A DNA stretch of 64,000 nt from Cryobacterium algoritolerans (GCF_004402785.1 NZ_SOFP01000047.1:62001-126000), one strand, 5' to 3'. Positions 8,176 through 15,300 are shown, numbered from the stretch's first letter. Translations and numbers: made by a program. The notes: generated by a model not told the origin, from the sequence alone.

Positions 8176-8242
8176 ACGCTGACGGCACGGCAAAGCGGAA
8201 ATGCCGGGTGACGACGCCCGGACGCCTGGCTATTCTGGGTGC

Positions 8243-8515
8243 ATGTGCCGGAACATCCACACTTTGCATAATTTCGAGCCCGCCGCCACCGACGACGAGG
8301 TCCACGCGGCCGCCCTGCAGTTCGTGCGCAAGATCAGCGGCTCCACGAAGCCGTCGCACGCCAACGCCGAAGCGTTCACCCGCGCTGTCGAGGAGATCGC
8401 CCACATCTCAAGGCATTTGCTCGAGGACCTGGTGAGCGCGGCTCCCCGGAAGAACCGGGAGGTCGAGTCTGAGAAGGCGAAGGCTCGCTCAGCGAAACGG
8501 TTCGCCGCGGCCTAG
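8243..8515 (+). CDS. DUF2277 family protein
   Basis: 90 residues starting MCRNIHTLHNFEPAATDDEV, the invariant opening of DUF2277 (M-C-R-N-I). The middle reads QFVRKISGSTKPSHANAEAF and the C terminus is Lys/Arg/Ala rich. Function unknown. The frame is open from 8201 but the family start is at 8243. TATTCT at 8231-8236 sits 6 bp before the ATG with no ribosome binding site, so the mRNA is probably leaderless. It is the last core gene before the ychF-associated island. Confidence 0.88.
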   Translation: MCRNIHTLHNFEPAATDDEVHAAALQFVRKISGSTKPSHANAEAFTRAVEEIAHISRHLLEDLVSAAPRKNREVESEKAKARSAKRFAAA

Positions 8516-8649
8516 CCACGCCTCCGACACCTCGTCTCAGCCCGTGTCCACCCCCGAGATCAGTGCGACTGTCGCCGGAACGGACAACTGCGTCCGGCAC
8601 ACCAGCCACACTTGTCCGAAACGGTCACAGTTGCGCCCGACAGAGCGAG

Positions 8650-8700
8650 CTAGACGTTGAAGCGGAACTCCACCGAATTTCGTCACCGATCAACGTGAGG
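8650..8700 (-). repeat. ychF-3'-end repeat, copy A
   Basis: On the minus strand it ends GTGGAGTTCCGCTTCAACG followed by TCTAG, encoding VEFRFNV and a stop exactly as the end of ychF does. An inverted repeat ACGTTGA / TCAACGT brackets it with 29 bp between the arms. It lies downstream of the SDR gene and 135 bp from the DUF2277 stop, making it the outermost copy. Confidence 0.7.
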
Positions 8701-8785
8701 GCCTACCCGGCCTTCGCCCCCACCGACCCCCCGGGGGGTGCTAGGCGTTCAGCCAAGCGCAGTCCGGTCCGTCCCCTACTCCCGC

Positions 8786-9460
8786 CTACTCCCGGCCGTC
8801 CTCAAGCGGGATGAGCATGGTTCGGAACGGACCGGCAACGGCGTGGAGGCCCCAGATGCGATCGGCGACGCCGTCGATGCCATTGGCGAGCTGAAGCTGC
8901 GGAATGCCACCCGGGATAACAAGTTGACTGACCCGGATGCCCTCACCCTCGAGGGCGTCGTGGAGCATCTCACCGTAACCGCTCTCGGCCGGAAAGGCGA
9001 CCGAAGTGCCGGCGAAGTCAGCACGGGCCTTTACCGAGGTTCCACCGTTGATCAAGACGATGCTGCCACGACCGGCCTGCCGCATCGCGGGGAGCACCGC
9101 ACGCACCGCGTGAATGAGCCCGAGGGCCGAGAACCGCAGTGCCTCCAGCGCCAGCTCGGGTGTCATCTCAAGCACCGGCTTCAGGTAGTCACGCGATGGG
9201 AGCGGGCTGTACTGAAGTGCGGTGATGGGCCCGAGCTCTGCTGCGGCACGCGCAAGGGCACCTTCGAGCGATGCCGGCGTGAGGACATCCGCAGCGTAAC
9301 CACTCGCGGTGAAACCGGCAGCCGTGAGCTCCGCCGCCATAGCGTCAAGTTTCGACTGGTTCCTGGAGATCAGCGCCACAGAGAAGCCTTCGCGACCGAA
9401 CCTTCGCGCAACGGCTGCTCCAAGTCCCGGTCCAGCTCCGACGATGGCGATGACAGGCAC
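8786..9460 (-). CDS. SDR-family NAD(P)-dependent oxidoreductase (atypical)
   Basis: 224 residues from a GTG start with an excellent AAGGAG site 6 bp upstream. The Rossmann motif GAGPGLGAAVARRFGREGF (TGxxxGxG type) is near the N terminus, followed by ALISRNQSKLDAM and a NADP-binding-type region AADVLT. The usual NNAG is replaced by YSPLP and the catalytic Tyr-x3-Lys is not present: the matching segment reads SGYGEMLHDAL, lacking the lysine. So substrate and activity are uncertain. It sits between repeat copies A and B and is the only gene of that segment. Confidence 0.8.
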   Translation of the reverse strand: MPVIAIVGAGPGLGAAVARRFGREGFSVALISRNQSKLDAMAAELTAAGFTASGYAADVLTPASLEGALARAAAELGPITALQYSPLPSRDYLKPVLEMTPELALEALRFSALGLIHAVRAVLPAMRQAGRGSIVLINGGTSVKARADFAGTSVAFPAESGYGEMLHDALEGEGIRVSQLVIPGGIPQLQLANGIDGVADRIWGLHAVAGPFRTMLIPLEDGRE

Positions 9461-9547
9461 GATGGTCTCCTTCGTTAATGATGCTGCGGCGGCTATCATA
9501 CGGCGGGCTCGGGCTGCCTCCGACATGCTTGGCCCCGGAGCGCGAGG

Positions 9548-9598
9548 CTAGACGCTAAATCTGAACTCAACGACGTTCAACAGCCGATCAACCTCCTA
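9548..9598 (-). repeat. ychF-3'-end repeat, copy B
   Basis: Minus-strand reading ends GTTGAGTTCAGATTTAGCG then TCTAG, encoding VEFRFSV and a stop. It differs from copy A mostly at synonymous positions. It lies 88 bp upstream of the SDR start. The outer arms (ACGCTAA and TCAACCT) keep the 29-bp spacing but no longer pair well. Confidence 0.6.
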
Positions 9599-9636
9599 AC
9601 ATTACAGCGTCCGGCCGTCCCCGGAAGGTCGGATCG

Positions 9637-9852
9637 ATGACGGCAGCAAGGCCCGATGTCCGTCTAAGTCTCGGTGAAATCCGTCGCCAGCTGCAACGCC
9701 AGGCTCCGCAGCGTGATCGTGGCACTCCCTCCGAACGACGGAGTCGCCGAAAATGCGCACTCGGCCGTGCTGAATCGTCACCGCTTGATGCGGCGGCGGT
9801 CGCGCGCCTGGTCGTCGAGGCGGTGAGCAGCTTCATCGACGAGGTCGTCTGA
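9637..9852 (+). CDS. Small hypothetical ORF (71 aa)
   Basis: ATG to TGA encoding MTAARPDVRLSLGEIRRQLQ..., ending in an amphipathic AAAVARLVVEAVSSFIDEVV helix. The last 20 codons have almost exclusively G/C in third position, typical for coding DNA here, whereas the first half does not. It could be a real small protein or the remnant of a longer gene whose 5' part was lost. No ribosome binding site is evident. I do not recognise a family. It lies between copies B and C, convergent with the lipoprotein gene (7-bp gap). Confidence 0.35.
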   Translation: MTAARPDVRLSLGEIRRQLQRQAPQRDRGTPSERRSRRKCALGRAESSPLDAAAVARLVVEAVSSFIDEVV

Positions 9853-9858
9853 TGCGCG

Positions 9859-10554
9859 CTATGCTCCCCAGTTCATGGCCGGGGCAATGATGCGAGAGAC
9901 AACGTCGTTGTGCTCAGAATCGATGACGAGCACAGAAAGGGCGGGCACGATCTCGATACCGTATCCCTCGGGAAACTTCGGAAGCTCTGTCCATTCGAGC
10001 TGCAAGGGCCCGTCTGCGTAGCTCTGGACGTCGTCCGGGTGCGCCGCAGCTACATCTGAAAATGAATCACCGACTGACACGCCATCGCTGGTCGAGAGAG
10101 TGAGTCCGCCCACCGTCTCGGCGGTCAGTAAGACATAGAACTCCGAATAGTACGGGGCCTCAGTCGTCCACTCGCCGTCCTGAACGGCAAACCCGCCCCA
10201 GTCATATGAAGTGCCTGGCGGATTATCCGCATGCCCGTCATAGTGGCTGACGGTCGGTTCGGTACCGAAAGCGTCAGTGAGCACGGCAACCACGTCCGCG
10301 GTCGGCTTAAAATAGTCGTGCTCGCTCAGCACGGCGCCGGAGTTGTCAACGATCTGGATCGACGCCACCGAGAACACGATCGACGCCGCAGCGGCGGGCA
10401 CCGGACTCTCCGTCCCTGTCGGTGGCTGAGCGGTCGGCGAGTTAGCCTGACTGGATTGACCACTGGGCTCGGCGAACGGTGAGCACCCGGCCAGTATGAG
10501 CACTGCAATCCCCAGCGCAGCGATTACACATGTCGGTCGCGTTGTCTTCCCCAT
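9859..10554 (-). CDS. Hypothetical lipoprotein
   Basis: 231 residues. The start MGKTTRPTCVIAALGIAVLI leads into the lipobox LAGC at about residues 22-25, then a Ser/Thr/Pro/Gln-rich linker and a domain of about 170 residues with no motif I recognise (DYFKPTADVVAVLTDAFG, DWGGFAVQDGEW, GDSFSDVAAAHPDDV). The wording resembles small surface-anchored proteins common in actinobacterial accessory regions. The start at 10554 is preferred over one 11 codons upstream because it gives a normal signal peptide. Sole clear gene between repeat copies B and C. Confidence 0.75.
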   Translation of the reverse strand: MGKTTRPTCVIAALGIAVLILAGCSPFAEPSGQSSQANSPTAQPPTGTESPVPAAAASIVFSVASIQIVDNSGAVLSEHDYFKPTADVVAVLTDAFGTEPTVSHYDGHADNPPGTSYDWGGFAVQDGEWTTEAPYYSEFYVLLTAETVGGLTLSTSDGVSVGDSFSDVAAAHPDDVQSYADGPLQLEWTELPKFPEGYGIEIVPALSVLVIDSEHNDVVSRIIAPAMNWGA

Positions 10555-10642
10555 GCGCACAGCGTAGGGGTGCCGGGCGTCGTCCAAGGCCGAAACTGCC
10601 CCGTCTGCCGAAGCAGAAGGGTCCCTTCAGGAGCGCGACTGG

Positions 10643-10693
10643 CTAGACGTTAAACCGGAACTCCACCGCATTCCGTAGCAGATTAACGTCAAG
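10643..10693 (-). repeat. ychF-3'-end repeat, copy C
   Basis: Minus-strand reading ends GTGGAGTTCCGGTTTAACG then TCTAG, encoding VEFRFNV and a stop. The outer arms are ACGTTAA / TTAACGT, spaced by 29 bp as in copy A; both arms changed relative to A so that pairing is kept. It lies 88 bp upstream of the lipoprotein start. Confidence 0.7.
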
Positions 10694-10814
10694 TGCGGCG
10701 ACATCAACGATCACTAATACCGAACGACAAAACGCCAGCGAACGATACTTAGAGCCATCGCTGCCCAAGTCAGACCGTGACGAGCCTCGCTAGCGCACAC
10801 TTGCACTGACCTGA

Positions 10815-10958
10815 TCGACTTTCACCGGCAGCACCCGCGGCAAGGCGCGCACCGGCACGATCCGGCGCAAACTGATTCAGATTCCGGCCCGCATCTCGAC
10901 CTCGGCCCGGAAACACGTCCTGCACCTCCCGGCCAGCTGGCCCTGGGAAACCGGCTGA
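10815..10958 (+). pseudogene. C-terminal remnant of an IS1380-like transposase
   Basis: A frame ending at TGA 10956-10958 reads TGTIRRKLIQIPARISTSAR, then KHVLHLPASWPWETG. This is the typical C-terminal end of actinobacterial IS1380-family transposases (R-R-K-L-I-x-I-P-A-R-I ... L-H-L-P-x-x-W-P-W). Everything upstream of about 10815 in that frame is lost. The sequence up to about 11146, ending ACCGGTGGATCGAGGC, is probably the original IS terminus. No other part of the IS is present, so it is immobile. Confidence 0.6.
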
Positions 10959-11151
10959 ACAGCCCTGTTCGCGGCGGCCTGCGGCCCGCCACAAACGGCC
11001 ACCATCCGACCACCCAGTCCAACGGCGCAACCAGACTAGGAACACCACCGACAGCAAGGCCGACCGCACCGCCATGCCCACCACCAGAAACCTCAGATCA
11101 AACGCCGGTGACCCGGCTCAGCCACGCTGACCGGTGGATCGAGGCTTAGAC

Positions 11152-11253
11152 CAATACCGTTCAGTTAGTCCAATTCGCCGTAGATCAACACCCGAGAATC
11201 CACGACAATCACGGACGCGTGGATAGCGAAGTTCGTCCTAACTGAACGGCATT
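11152..11253. mobile_element. IS4-like MITE (102 bp, non-autonomous)
   Basis: The ends are imperfect inverted repeats: CAATACCGTTCAGTTAG on the left and, reverse-complemented, CAATGCCGTTCAGTTAG on the right, extending imperfectly to about 28 bp. The element is flanked on both sides by the 11-bp direct repeat GAGGCTTAGAC (11141-11151 and 11254-11264), which fits a target-site duplication. The tips resemble the AATGCCG-x-TCAGTTA ends I associate with the IS4 family, whose duplications are 10-13 bp. It contains no coding sequence. It inserted exactly at the DUF4242 stop codon and the IS1380-like end. Confidence 0.6.
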
Positions 11254-11258
11254 GAGGC

Positions 11259-11507
11259 TTAGACGGCGAACGGCACCGCGTGGATCTCATCGGCGGGGTG
11301 ACCAGCGCGCTCATGAATGCGCTGAACCGCCTCTTGAGACGGCGCCTCCGATAAACAGTAGACAACTCCAGCTTCCGGATCAGCCCACGCTTGCTTGAAG
11401 ATCACATTCTCATCACCCTGTATCGCCAGGTCAGCGTCGTGCGCCGCCTTCAAACCTTCCTCGGTCAACCCCGCCATGTTGTGGTGAACATCCATGAACT
11501 GCGGCAT
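11259..11507 (-). CDS. DUF4242 family protein
   Basis: 82 residues: MPQFMDVHHNMAGLTEEGLK, then AHDADLAIQGDENVIFKQAW and GVVYCLSEAPSQEAVQRIHE, ending AGHPADEIHAVPFAV. This is the DUF4242 pattern (M-D-x-H at the start, YCL-x-E-A-P and H-x-x-x-G near the end), a family of small putative metal-binding or ferredoxin-fold proteins of unknown role. AAAGGGG lies 8 bp before the chosen ATG. The gene is intact, but its 3' neighbour is an IS4-like MITE that duplicated the stop-codon region. Confidence 0.8.
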   Translation of the reverse strand: MPQFMDVHHNMAGLTEEGLKAAHDADLAIQGDENVIFKQAWADPEAGVVYCLSEAPSQEAVQRIHERAGHPADEIHAVPFAV

Positions 11508-11772
11508 AGTGACGACCCCTTTCATTTGGGAATTCTGCGGCTTAGGATACGCGTGAAAGAATCCGCCGTCAACGAACCCTTGGAGTCGGACAAGACCTTC
11601 GCAGTGGGTGGTGTTGGGGATCCGACCGAGCGTGCCTCAGCAGAAGCCGTTCCAGCTTCGGCCCACCCTCGACGATGTCGTCGCGCAGAACCGGCGAATA
11701 GAGCATTGTGGAATAGACCGAGTTTGGAAATTCCGGCCGCACGGTGTTCCAAATATGCGAGGGGGAAACCAC

Positions 11773-11862
11773 ATGCGTTATCGCACTCTTGGAAACAGTG
11801 AAGCCGTCATTTCGACGTTGGCTCTCGGAACGATGACCCTCGGCGACGAGGCGACATTCGGT
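11773..11862 (+). pseudogene. Aldo/keto reductase N-terminal fragment
   Basis: After AGGGGGAAACCAC the frame reads MRYRTLGNSEAVISTLALGT then MTLGDEATFG, the first 30 residues of a typical aldo/keto reductase (M-x-Y-R-x-L-G ... L-A-L-G-T-M-x-x-G). Homology ends abruptly there and the frame runs into unrelated sequence; the TIM-barrel catalytic Asp, Tyr, Lys and His are absent. It is a broken gene in the decayed stretch between copies C and D. Confidence 0.65.
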
Positions 11863-12155
11863 AGAAACCGCCCAGTAACGCGCCGCAGGGACCGCGAAGG
11901 CCACTCCAACTACAAAGCGAATTGGCCGCTCAAGATATTCCCCGGTTCCCCCGACGGCGCAGAACTCTCAAGACCCTCGCAAACCTAGCCGCAAGGCTCC
12001 GTCTCACCCGTCAAACTAGTGCAAGCCCGGACCATCCGTCGCGCCGGAAATGGGTCAACTATGGGATCAGGGTCGCGAATTTCCACTTACCCCATAGTCC
12101 CGAGCACATCCAAGGGAAAACCGCCCGTCCGCACATCGAAAACAGCACGAAAAAC

Positions 12156-12191
12156 AACGAATGGCCTCCAAAATCTCGGAGGCCATTCGTT
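12156..12191. terminator. Rho-independent terminator-like hairpin
   Basis: A perfect 14-bp stem AACGAATGGCCTCC / GGAGGCCATTCGTT with an 8-base loop. On the minus strand it is followed by TTGTTTTTCG, a fair U-tract. A second hairpin (TTCTTGGAAC / GTTCCAAGAA, 12202-12232) lies close by. The surrounding 11.5-12.4 kb region carries no intact gene that I can support; it holds only the aldo/keto reductase fragment and these hairpins. Confidence 0.55.
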
Positions 12192-12382
12192 TTGGGCGGA
12201 GTTCTTGGAACAGATTCATCCAGTTCCAAGAACATCAGGAGTGCGGGTAGTTCACGAAATTCGATTTGCCCAGTCCTGGCGCGGGACATCGGTGCCCAGC
12301 CAAATCACTTGTCCATCACATCGCCGGTTTAATTCCGAGGGCAGCGAGTAGCCCGGCGTGTACGCGCGCGGCGCTGCAGAGG

Positions 12383-12433
12383 TTAGTTTGAGAAGCGGAA
12401 CTCCACCCGATTGCGTTACGGAAATACATCACA
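12383..12433 (-). repeat. ychF-3'-end repeat, copy D
   Basis: Minus-strand reading contains GGGTGGAGTTCCGCTTCTC then AAACTAA, encoding VEFRFSN and a stop. The core GGTGGAGTTCCGCTTC is identical to copy A; the outer arms have diverged. It follows the possible toxin fragment on the minus strand. Confidence 0.55.
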
Positions 12434-12446
12434 GGAACCGGGTCGC

Positions 12447-12545
12447 TCAGTCGGCCAGGCCGAGAAATGCCATCACGAGCGGCTCGAGGTCGACGAGTTG
12501 CGTCGAGGAGAGCTGGCCGATCCGCTGCGAGACGCGCGCACGACG
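12447..12545 (-). pseudogene. Possible MazF/PemK-type toxin C-terminal fragment
   Basis: Reading the minus strand up to the TGA at 12447-12449 gives RVSQRIGQLSSTQLVDLEPL then VMAFLGLAD-stop. The pattern R-x-x-x-R-I-G-x-L-(S/T) followed by a short helix is how many PemK/MazF-type toxins end. A neighbouring frame just upstream reads LVRAVLTS, as expected before it, so a frameshift is likely. The N-terminal part of the toxin and any antitoxin are missing. This is a weak, pattern-based call. Confidence 0.35.
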
Positions 12546-12831
12546 CGCGGCGAGGTCAGGACGGCCCGGACCAGCTGGCATGAAGAATCCCAAGATTTCG
12601 AAGGATCCTGCTCACACATGCTCAGGGGTTTCATATGGCCGAGGGACCCCCATCCAGTCTCCCCTCTCCGGGATACGCGCCTCGCGAGGGCGGGGTCAAA
12701 GTTAGCGCCTATCGAGACGGTATCCGCCTTGGACCGCCGTACGCGACTTCCGTCGACGCCAGTTCAATTCAGCGGCTCAGGGATCAGCCACAGGCCGCCG
12801 CCTCCACGGAGCGATCGCCAGAGTTCCCAGA

Positions 12832-13323
12832 TCACGCCAGGGACTCCGCACAAGCGCGGTCAAACCATCCAGCCGCATCAACCAAGGTATCGAGAACTCT
12901 TCGACCTGCTACATATTGCTCATAGCGCGGCCGAAAAGTGGATTGCTGGTCGAAATCCGGAAGGTCCGCAACTGGAAGCCACGCACCAAAAGTCTCGATC
13001 TTGTAGGGAATGACGTAAGGAATGCTCACCCCTCCGGCCGTCTGAACTGCGAAGAATCGATGATGACCAAGTGCGCTGCGTGCATAGCGGAGGCCGTTGA
13101 CAACATTGCCTTGCGGGTCAGTGTTTCGCCGCGACCTGTAGCTCTCCACCACCTCCAGTTCCTCATCGATGCAGATCGCCCACCATACGGACTCGGCAAG
13201 CGGCCCGTACATCGCTCTGGCCACCGAAGCCGGGGCCGCTGAGACGCGTTCGATAGCGGCGCCAAATGCCTCGCGTGCTAGGCCGAGCATCTCAGTGTCG
13301 ACGGCTCGCCCCTTGCCGCTCAA
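12832..13323 (-). CDS. Hypothetical protein (163 aa)
   Basis: A soluble protein with no motif I can name. Recognisable segments are ESVWWAICIDEELEVVESYR, NVVNGLRYARSALGHHRFFA, SIPYVIPYKIETFGAWLPVA, then RYEQYVAGRRVLDTLVDAAG. Similar word order (N-G-L-R-x-A-R-x-x-x-G-H followed by F-x-x-x-x-W-x-P and a C-terminal Y-x-x-x-L-A-G-R) occurs in unnamed actinobacterial proteins. The start is uncertain: TTG at 13323 or ATG at 13293. It lies between repeat copies D and E. The 400 bp downstream hold the toxin fragment and copy D. Confidence 0.65.
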   Translation of the reverse strand: MSGKGRAVDTEMLGLAREAFGAAIERVSAAPASVARAMYGPLAESVWWAICIDEELEVVESYRSRRNTDPQGNVVNGLRYARSALGHHRFFAVQTAGGVSIPYVIPYKIETFGAWLPVADLPDFDQQSTFRPRYEQYVAGRRVLDTLVDAAGWFDRACAESLA

Positions 13324-13350
13324 GGAGAACTACTTCTGATCGCCAGAGGC

Positions 13351-13380
13351 AGGTTGGAAACGGAACTCCACAGGACCACC
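13351..13380 (-). repeat. ychF-3'-end repeat, copy E (degenerate)
   Basis: Minus strand: GTGGAGTTCCGTTTCCAACC, encoding VEFRFQ without the final stop. The core GTGGAGTTCCG is intact, the flanks are not. It lies 28 bp upstream of the 163-residue hypothetical gene, similar to where copies B and C sit relative to their genes. Confidence 0.45.
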
Positions 13381-13472
13381 GCACGGAAAGCCATGACAAG
13401 CACCCGGCTATTCAGCCGGCCAGTGCGAGCAATACCAGCGAGCCGATCGCCCGCAGCCGAGTGATAGACCAG

Positions 13473-13697
13473 TCATTTTTCGGTCACTTTCGCTTGCCGC
13501 GCGCGCAGATATCCGCGCACAAATTGCCACTCCATGATTAGGCCGAGACCTGTCACGACAAATGCGGCGGCGGACTGAGTCATCCCCATCACAACCGAAA
13601 CCACGACGATGGCCGCACAGATCAACATGTTCCACCACGCCGCTACCATCCGACCGTTTGGTGAGGTGAGCCGACCGAGTCCGTTGTGATCACTCAC
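13473..13697 (-). CDS. Small membrane protein (74 aa), second of a coupled pair
   Basis: From GTG at 13697 the protein reads VSDHNGLGRLTSPNGRMVAA, then two hydrophobic spans (WWNMLICAAIVVVSVVMGMT and AAAFVVTGLGLIMEWQFVRG) and a basic C terminus YLRARQAKVTEK. The GTG overlaps the stop of the gene upstream (GTGA), so the two are translationally coupled. A longer frame in the same phase reaches 13901 but overlaps the upstream gene. No known family. Confidence 0.6.
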   Translation of the reverse strand: MSDHNGLGRLTSPNGRMVAAWWNMLICAAIVVVSVVMGMTQSAAAFVVTGLGLIMEWQFVRGYLRARQAKVTEK

Positions 13698-13930
13698 CGT
13701 ATCTGCCCCATGAGCGCCCCGATCGATACGCAGATACCAAGAACCACAAAGAGTGCGCCGCCCACCACCATTAGTGCTGGTGATTGAGTTCGGCGTGTCA
13801 TGCGGATGCCCTGCTGGCGTCGTTGGAGTCTCGCGAGCTCTGATATCCGAGCGCGCTTCACCATGAAGATCACCCCGAATGCAATCGCGAACGGCCCCCA
13901 CAGGAGCGCAAAGACCTGGCCCGAGCTCAT
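13694..13930 (-). CDS. Small membrane protein (78 aa), first of a coupled pair
   Basis: MSSGQVFALLWGPFAIAFGV starts with a membrane span, followed by a basic, hydrophilic middle (VKRARISELARLQRRQQGIR, then MTRRTQSP) and a second span (ALMVVGGALFVVLGICVSIG). Two-span proteins with a basic cytoplasmic loop of this size are common as small accessory or immunity-type proteins, but no function can be assigned. Its stop overlaps the next start (GTGA). The roughly 240 bp upstream (13931-14169) contain only a 37-codon ORF of doubtful reality and a possible degenerate repeat copy. Confidence 0.65.
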   Translation of the reverse strand: MSSGQVFALLWGPFAIAFGVIFMVKRARISELARLQRRQQGIRMTRRTQSPALMVVGGALFVVLGICVSIGALMGQIR

Positions 13931-14169
13931 GCTGTGAATCCTACGGCCTAAAGATAGTTTGACCGGCTTTATCGCGCTCGGAGCCTCATGAGCGACACCT
14001 ATCGGCCGGCTTCAGATGGTAACAACACCGTGGTGACTGCTGCCGTTACGGACTGGAAGGGCGACCCACCATTCGACTTTGCTAACGCCGGAATCCCATA
14101 AGCGCCCACCGCATGACAGTCTTGCACCGCGACAGCTGGAAAGCAGAACGCGATGGGGCAGCTCCACCG

Positions 14170-14499
14170 CTAATTCGCCGCGTTAGCCTCGTATTGGTCC
14201 CACACGCGCTGGTAGTCGGCGGCCTTGTACATCAAAGACATTCGCAGGATGGCAGACCAAGGGAAGAACTCGGGCTTGTCTCCCCCGATCTTTTCGAAGT
14301 TGCCTCTTTTGATAGGAACGATGCCCTCGTCCAGCTCGGCACCACCCCCGGTCAGGCCGAGTGCGCTTAGCTCGTGGACCTCCAACCGCACCGTGTGCCG
14401 CAGCTCCTCGCCGCCGTGCCCGTCGCTGTATATGAGGGGGCTGACGAGAGTAACGTGAATGATGTCGCCGCGTTCGAGCCCGAGAGGTATTGAGTCCAT
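14170..14499 (-). CDS. Hypothetical protein (109 aa)
   Basis: MDSIPLGLERGDIIHVTLVS, then HTVRLEVHELSALGLTGGGA and a segment IKRGNFEKIGGDKPEFFPWS, ending DYQRVWDQYEANAAN. It is soluble, rich in beta-type sequence in the first half; no family recognised. AGGA lies about 8 bp before the ATG. Transcribed convergently away from the methyltransferase, with which it shares the 184-bp upstream region. Confidence 0.55.
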   Translation of the reverse strand: MDSIPLGLERGDIIHVTLVSPLIYSDGHGGEELRHTVRLEVHELSALGLTGGGAELDEGIVPIKRGNFEKIGGDKPEFFPWSAILRMSLMYKAADYQRVWDQYEANAAN

Positions 14500-14683
14500 G
14501 GCCCATATCCTGCCCTAAGAAGGTTCCGCCGAGATAGACCAAGCTTGAGGCCCCGCGCACCGACAAGGCTCGAAAGAAGGAGCGTGTGGGGCCGGCCTGA
14601 CGAGCGGAGCCGGGGTTGTCGATGTAGAACTTGTCCACGATCGCTGCCGGGGTGACTTCGACTGAAAACCTAGAATCGTCACC

Positions 14684-15289
14684 ATGACCGTTTCGAACGT
14701 AAGCGACGCGTATGGCAGGCGATCGGCGGCGTACGTCGAGTTGTTCGGTCGGATCGATGCCGCCGCCGAAGCGGATCGGGAAGCGGTGCTTGCCTGGGCG
14801 CGTGGGCTCACTGGACCGGTCATTGATGTTGGCTGTGGCCCAGGGCAATGGACGCATTTTCTGTTCGAGCACGGTCTCGAGATCGAGGGCATCGATCCGA
14901 CTCCGGAGTTCATCGACGCAGCAGAGCAGCAATACCCTGAAGTCCGTTTCCGGATCGGACAGGCCGAGCACCTCGACGTCGATAATGGGAGCCTTGGTGG
15001 AGTCCTGTCGTGGTATTCCCTGATCCACATTGATCCACTATGCATTGACACCGCCCTAGCCGAGTTCGCGCGTTGCCTACGTCCTGGCGGCAGCCTCGCT
15101 CTCGGCTTTTTCGAGGGGCCTGAAGTCAGAGCATTCAGCCATGCCGTGGCGACGGCGTACTACTGGCCGCTGGATACCTTGTCCGCACGCGTCGAGGCGT
15201 GCGGATTCACAATCACCGAGGCAGGCAAACGCACCGATCCCGGGGTGCGTGCCCACGGATTCATAACCTCAACACGAAATTCGTCGTAG
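14684..15289 (+). CDS. Class I SAM-dependent methyltransferase
   Basis: 201 residues. Motif I is VIDVGCGPGQWTHFL (about 46-60), followed by GIDPTPEFIDAAEQQ (acidic residue after beta-2) and FRIGQAEHLDV; ARCLRPGGSLALGFF is the post-motif III loop. This is the Rossmann-fold small-molecule type (ubiE-like); the acceptor cannot be told. TAGAAT at 14671-14676 is 7 bp before the ATG and no ribosome binding site is seen, so a leaderless mRNA is likely. It is the only clear gene of the island on the plus strand, adjacent to the degenerate repeat at 15301 and convergent with ychF. Confidence 0.85.
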   Translation: MTVSNVSDAYGRRSAAYVELFGRIDAAAEADREAVLAWARGLTGPVIDVGCGPGQWTHFLFEHGLEIEGIDPTPEFIDAAEQQYPEVRFRIGQAEHLDVDNGSLGGVLSWYSLIHIDPLCIDTALAEFARCLRPGGSLALGFFEGPEVRAFSHAVATAYYWPLDTLSARVEACGFTITEAGKRTDPGVRAHGFITSTRNSS

Positions 15290-15300
15290 CACCGGGCGCC

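Noticed and set aside
10815-11146. A complete IS1380 element
   Set aside because: Only the transposase C terminus and one presumed end are present; upstream frames contain stops and no second terminus is seen.
8650-13380. A classical integron attC array
   Set aside because: attC needs AAC ... GTT order (RYYYAAC ... GTTRRRY) and an intI gene. Here the arm order is GTTAA ... TTAAC and no integrase is present, so only the general cassette idea is kept.
13988-14101. 37-codon ORF starting MSDTYRPASDG
   Set aside because: No ribosome binding site, mixed third-position usage and no recognisable sequence; probably chance.
14137-14184. Another ychF-type repeat (copy F)
   Set aside because: It matches only if a 13-bp insertion is allowed inside the core and it overlaps the end of the 109-aa gene; kept as doubtful and not listed as a feature.
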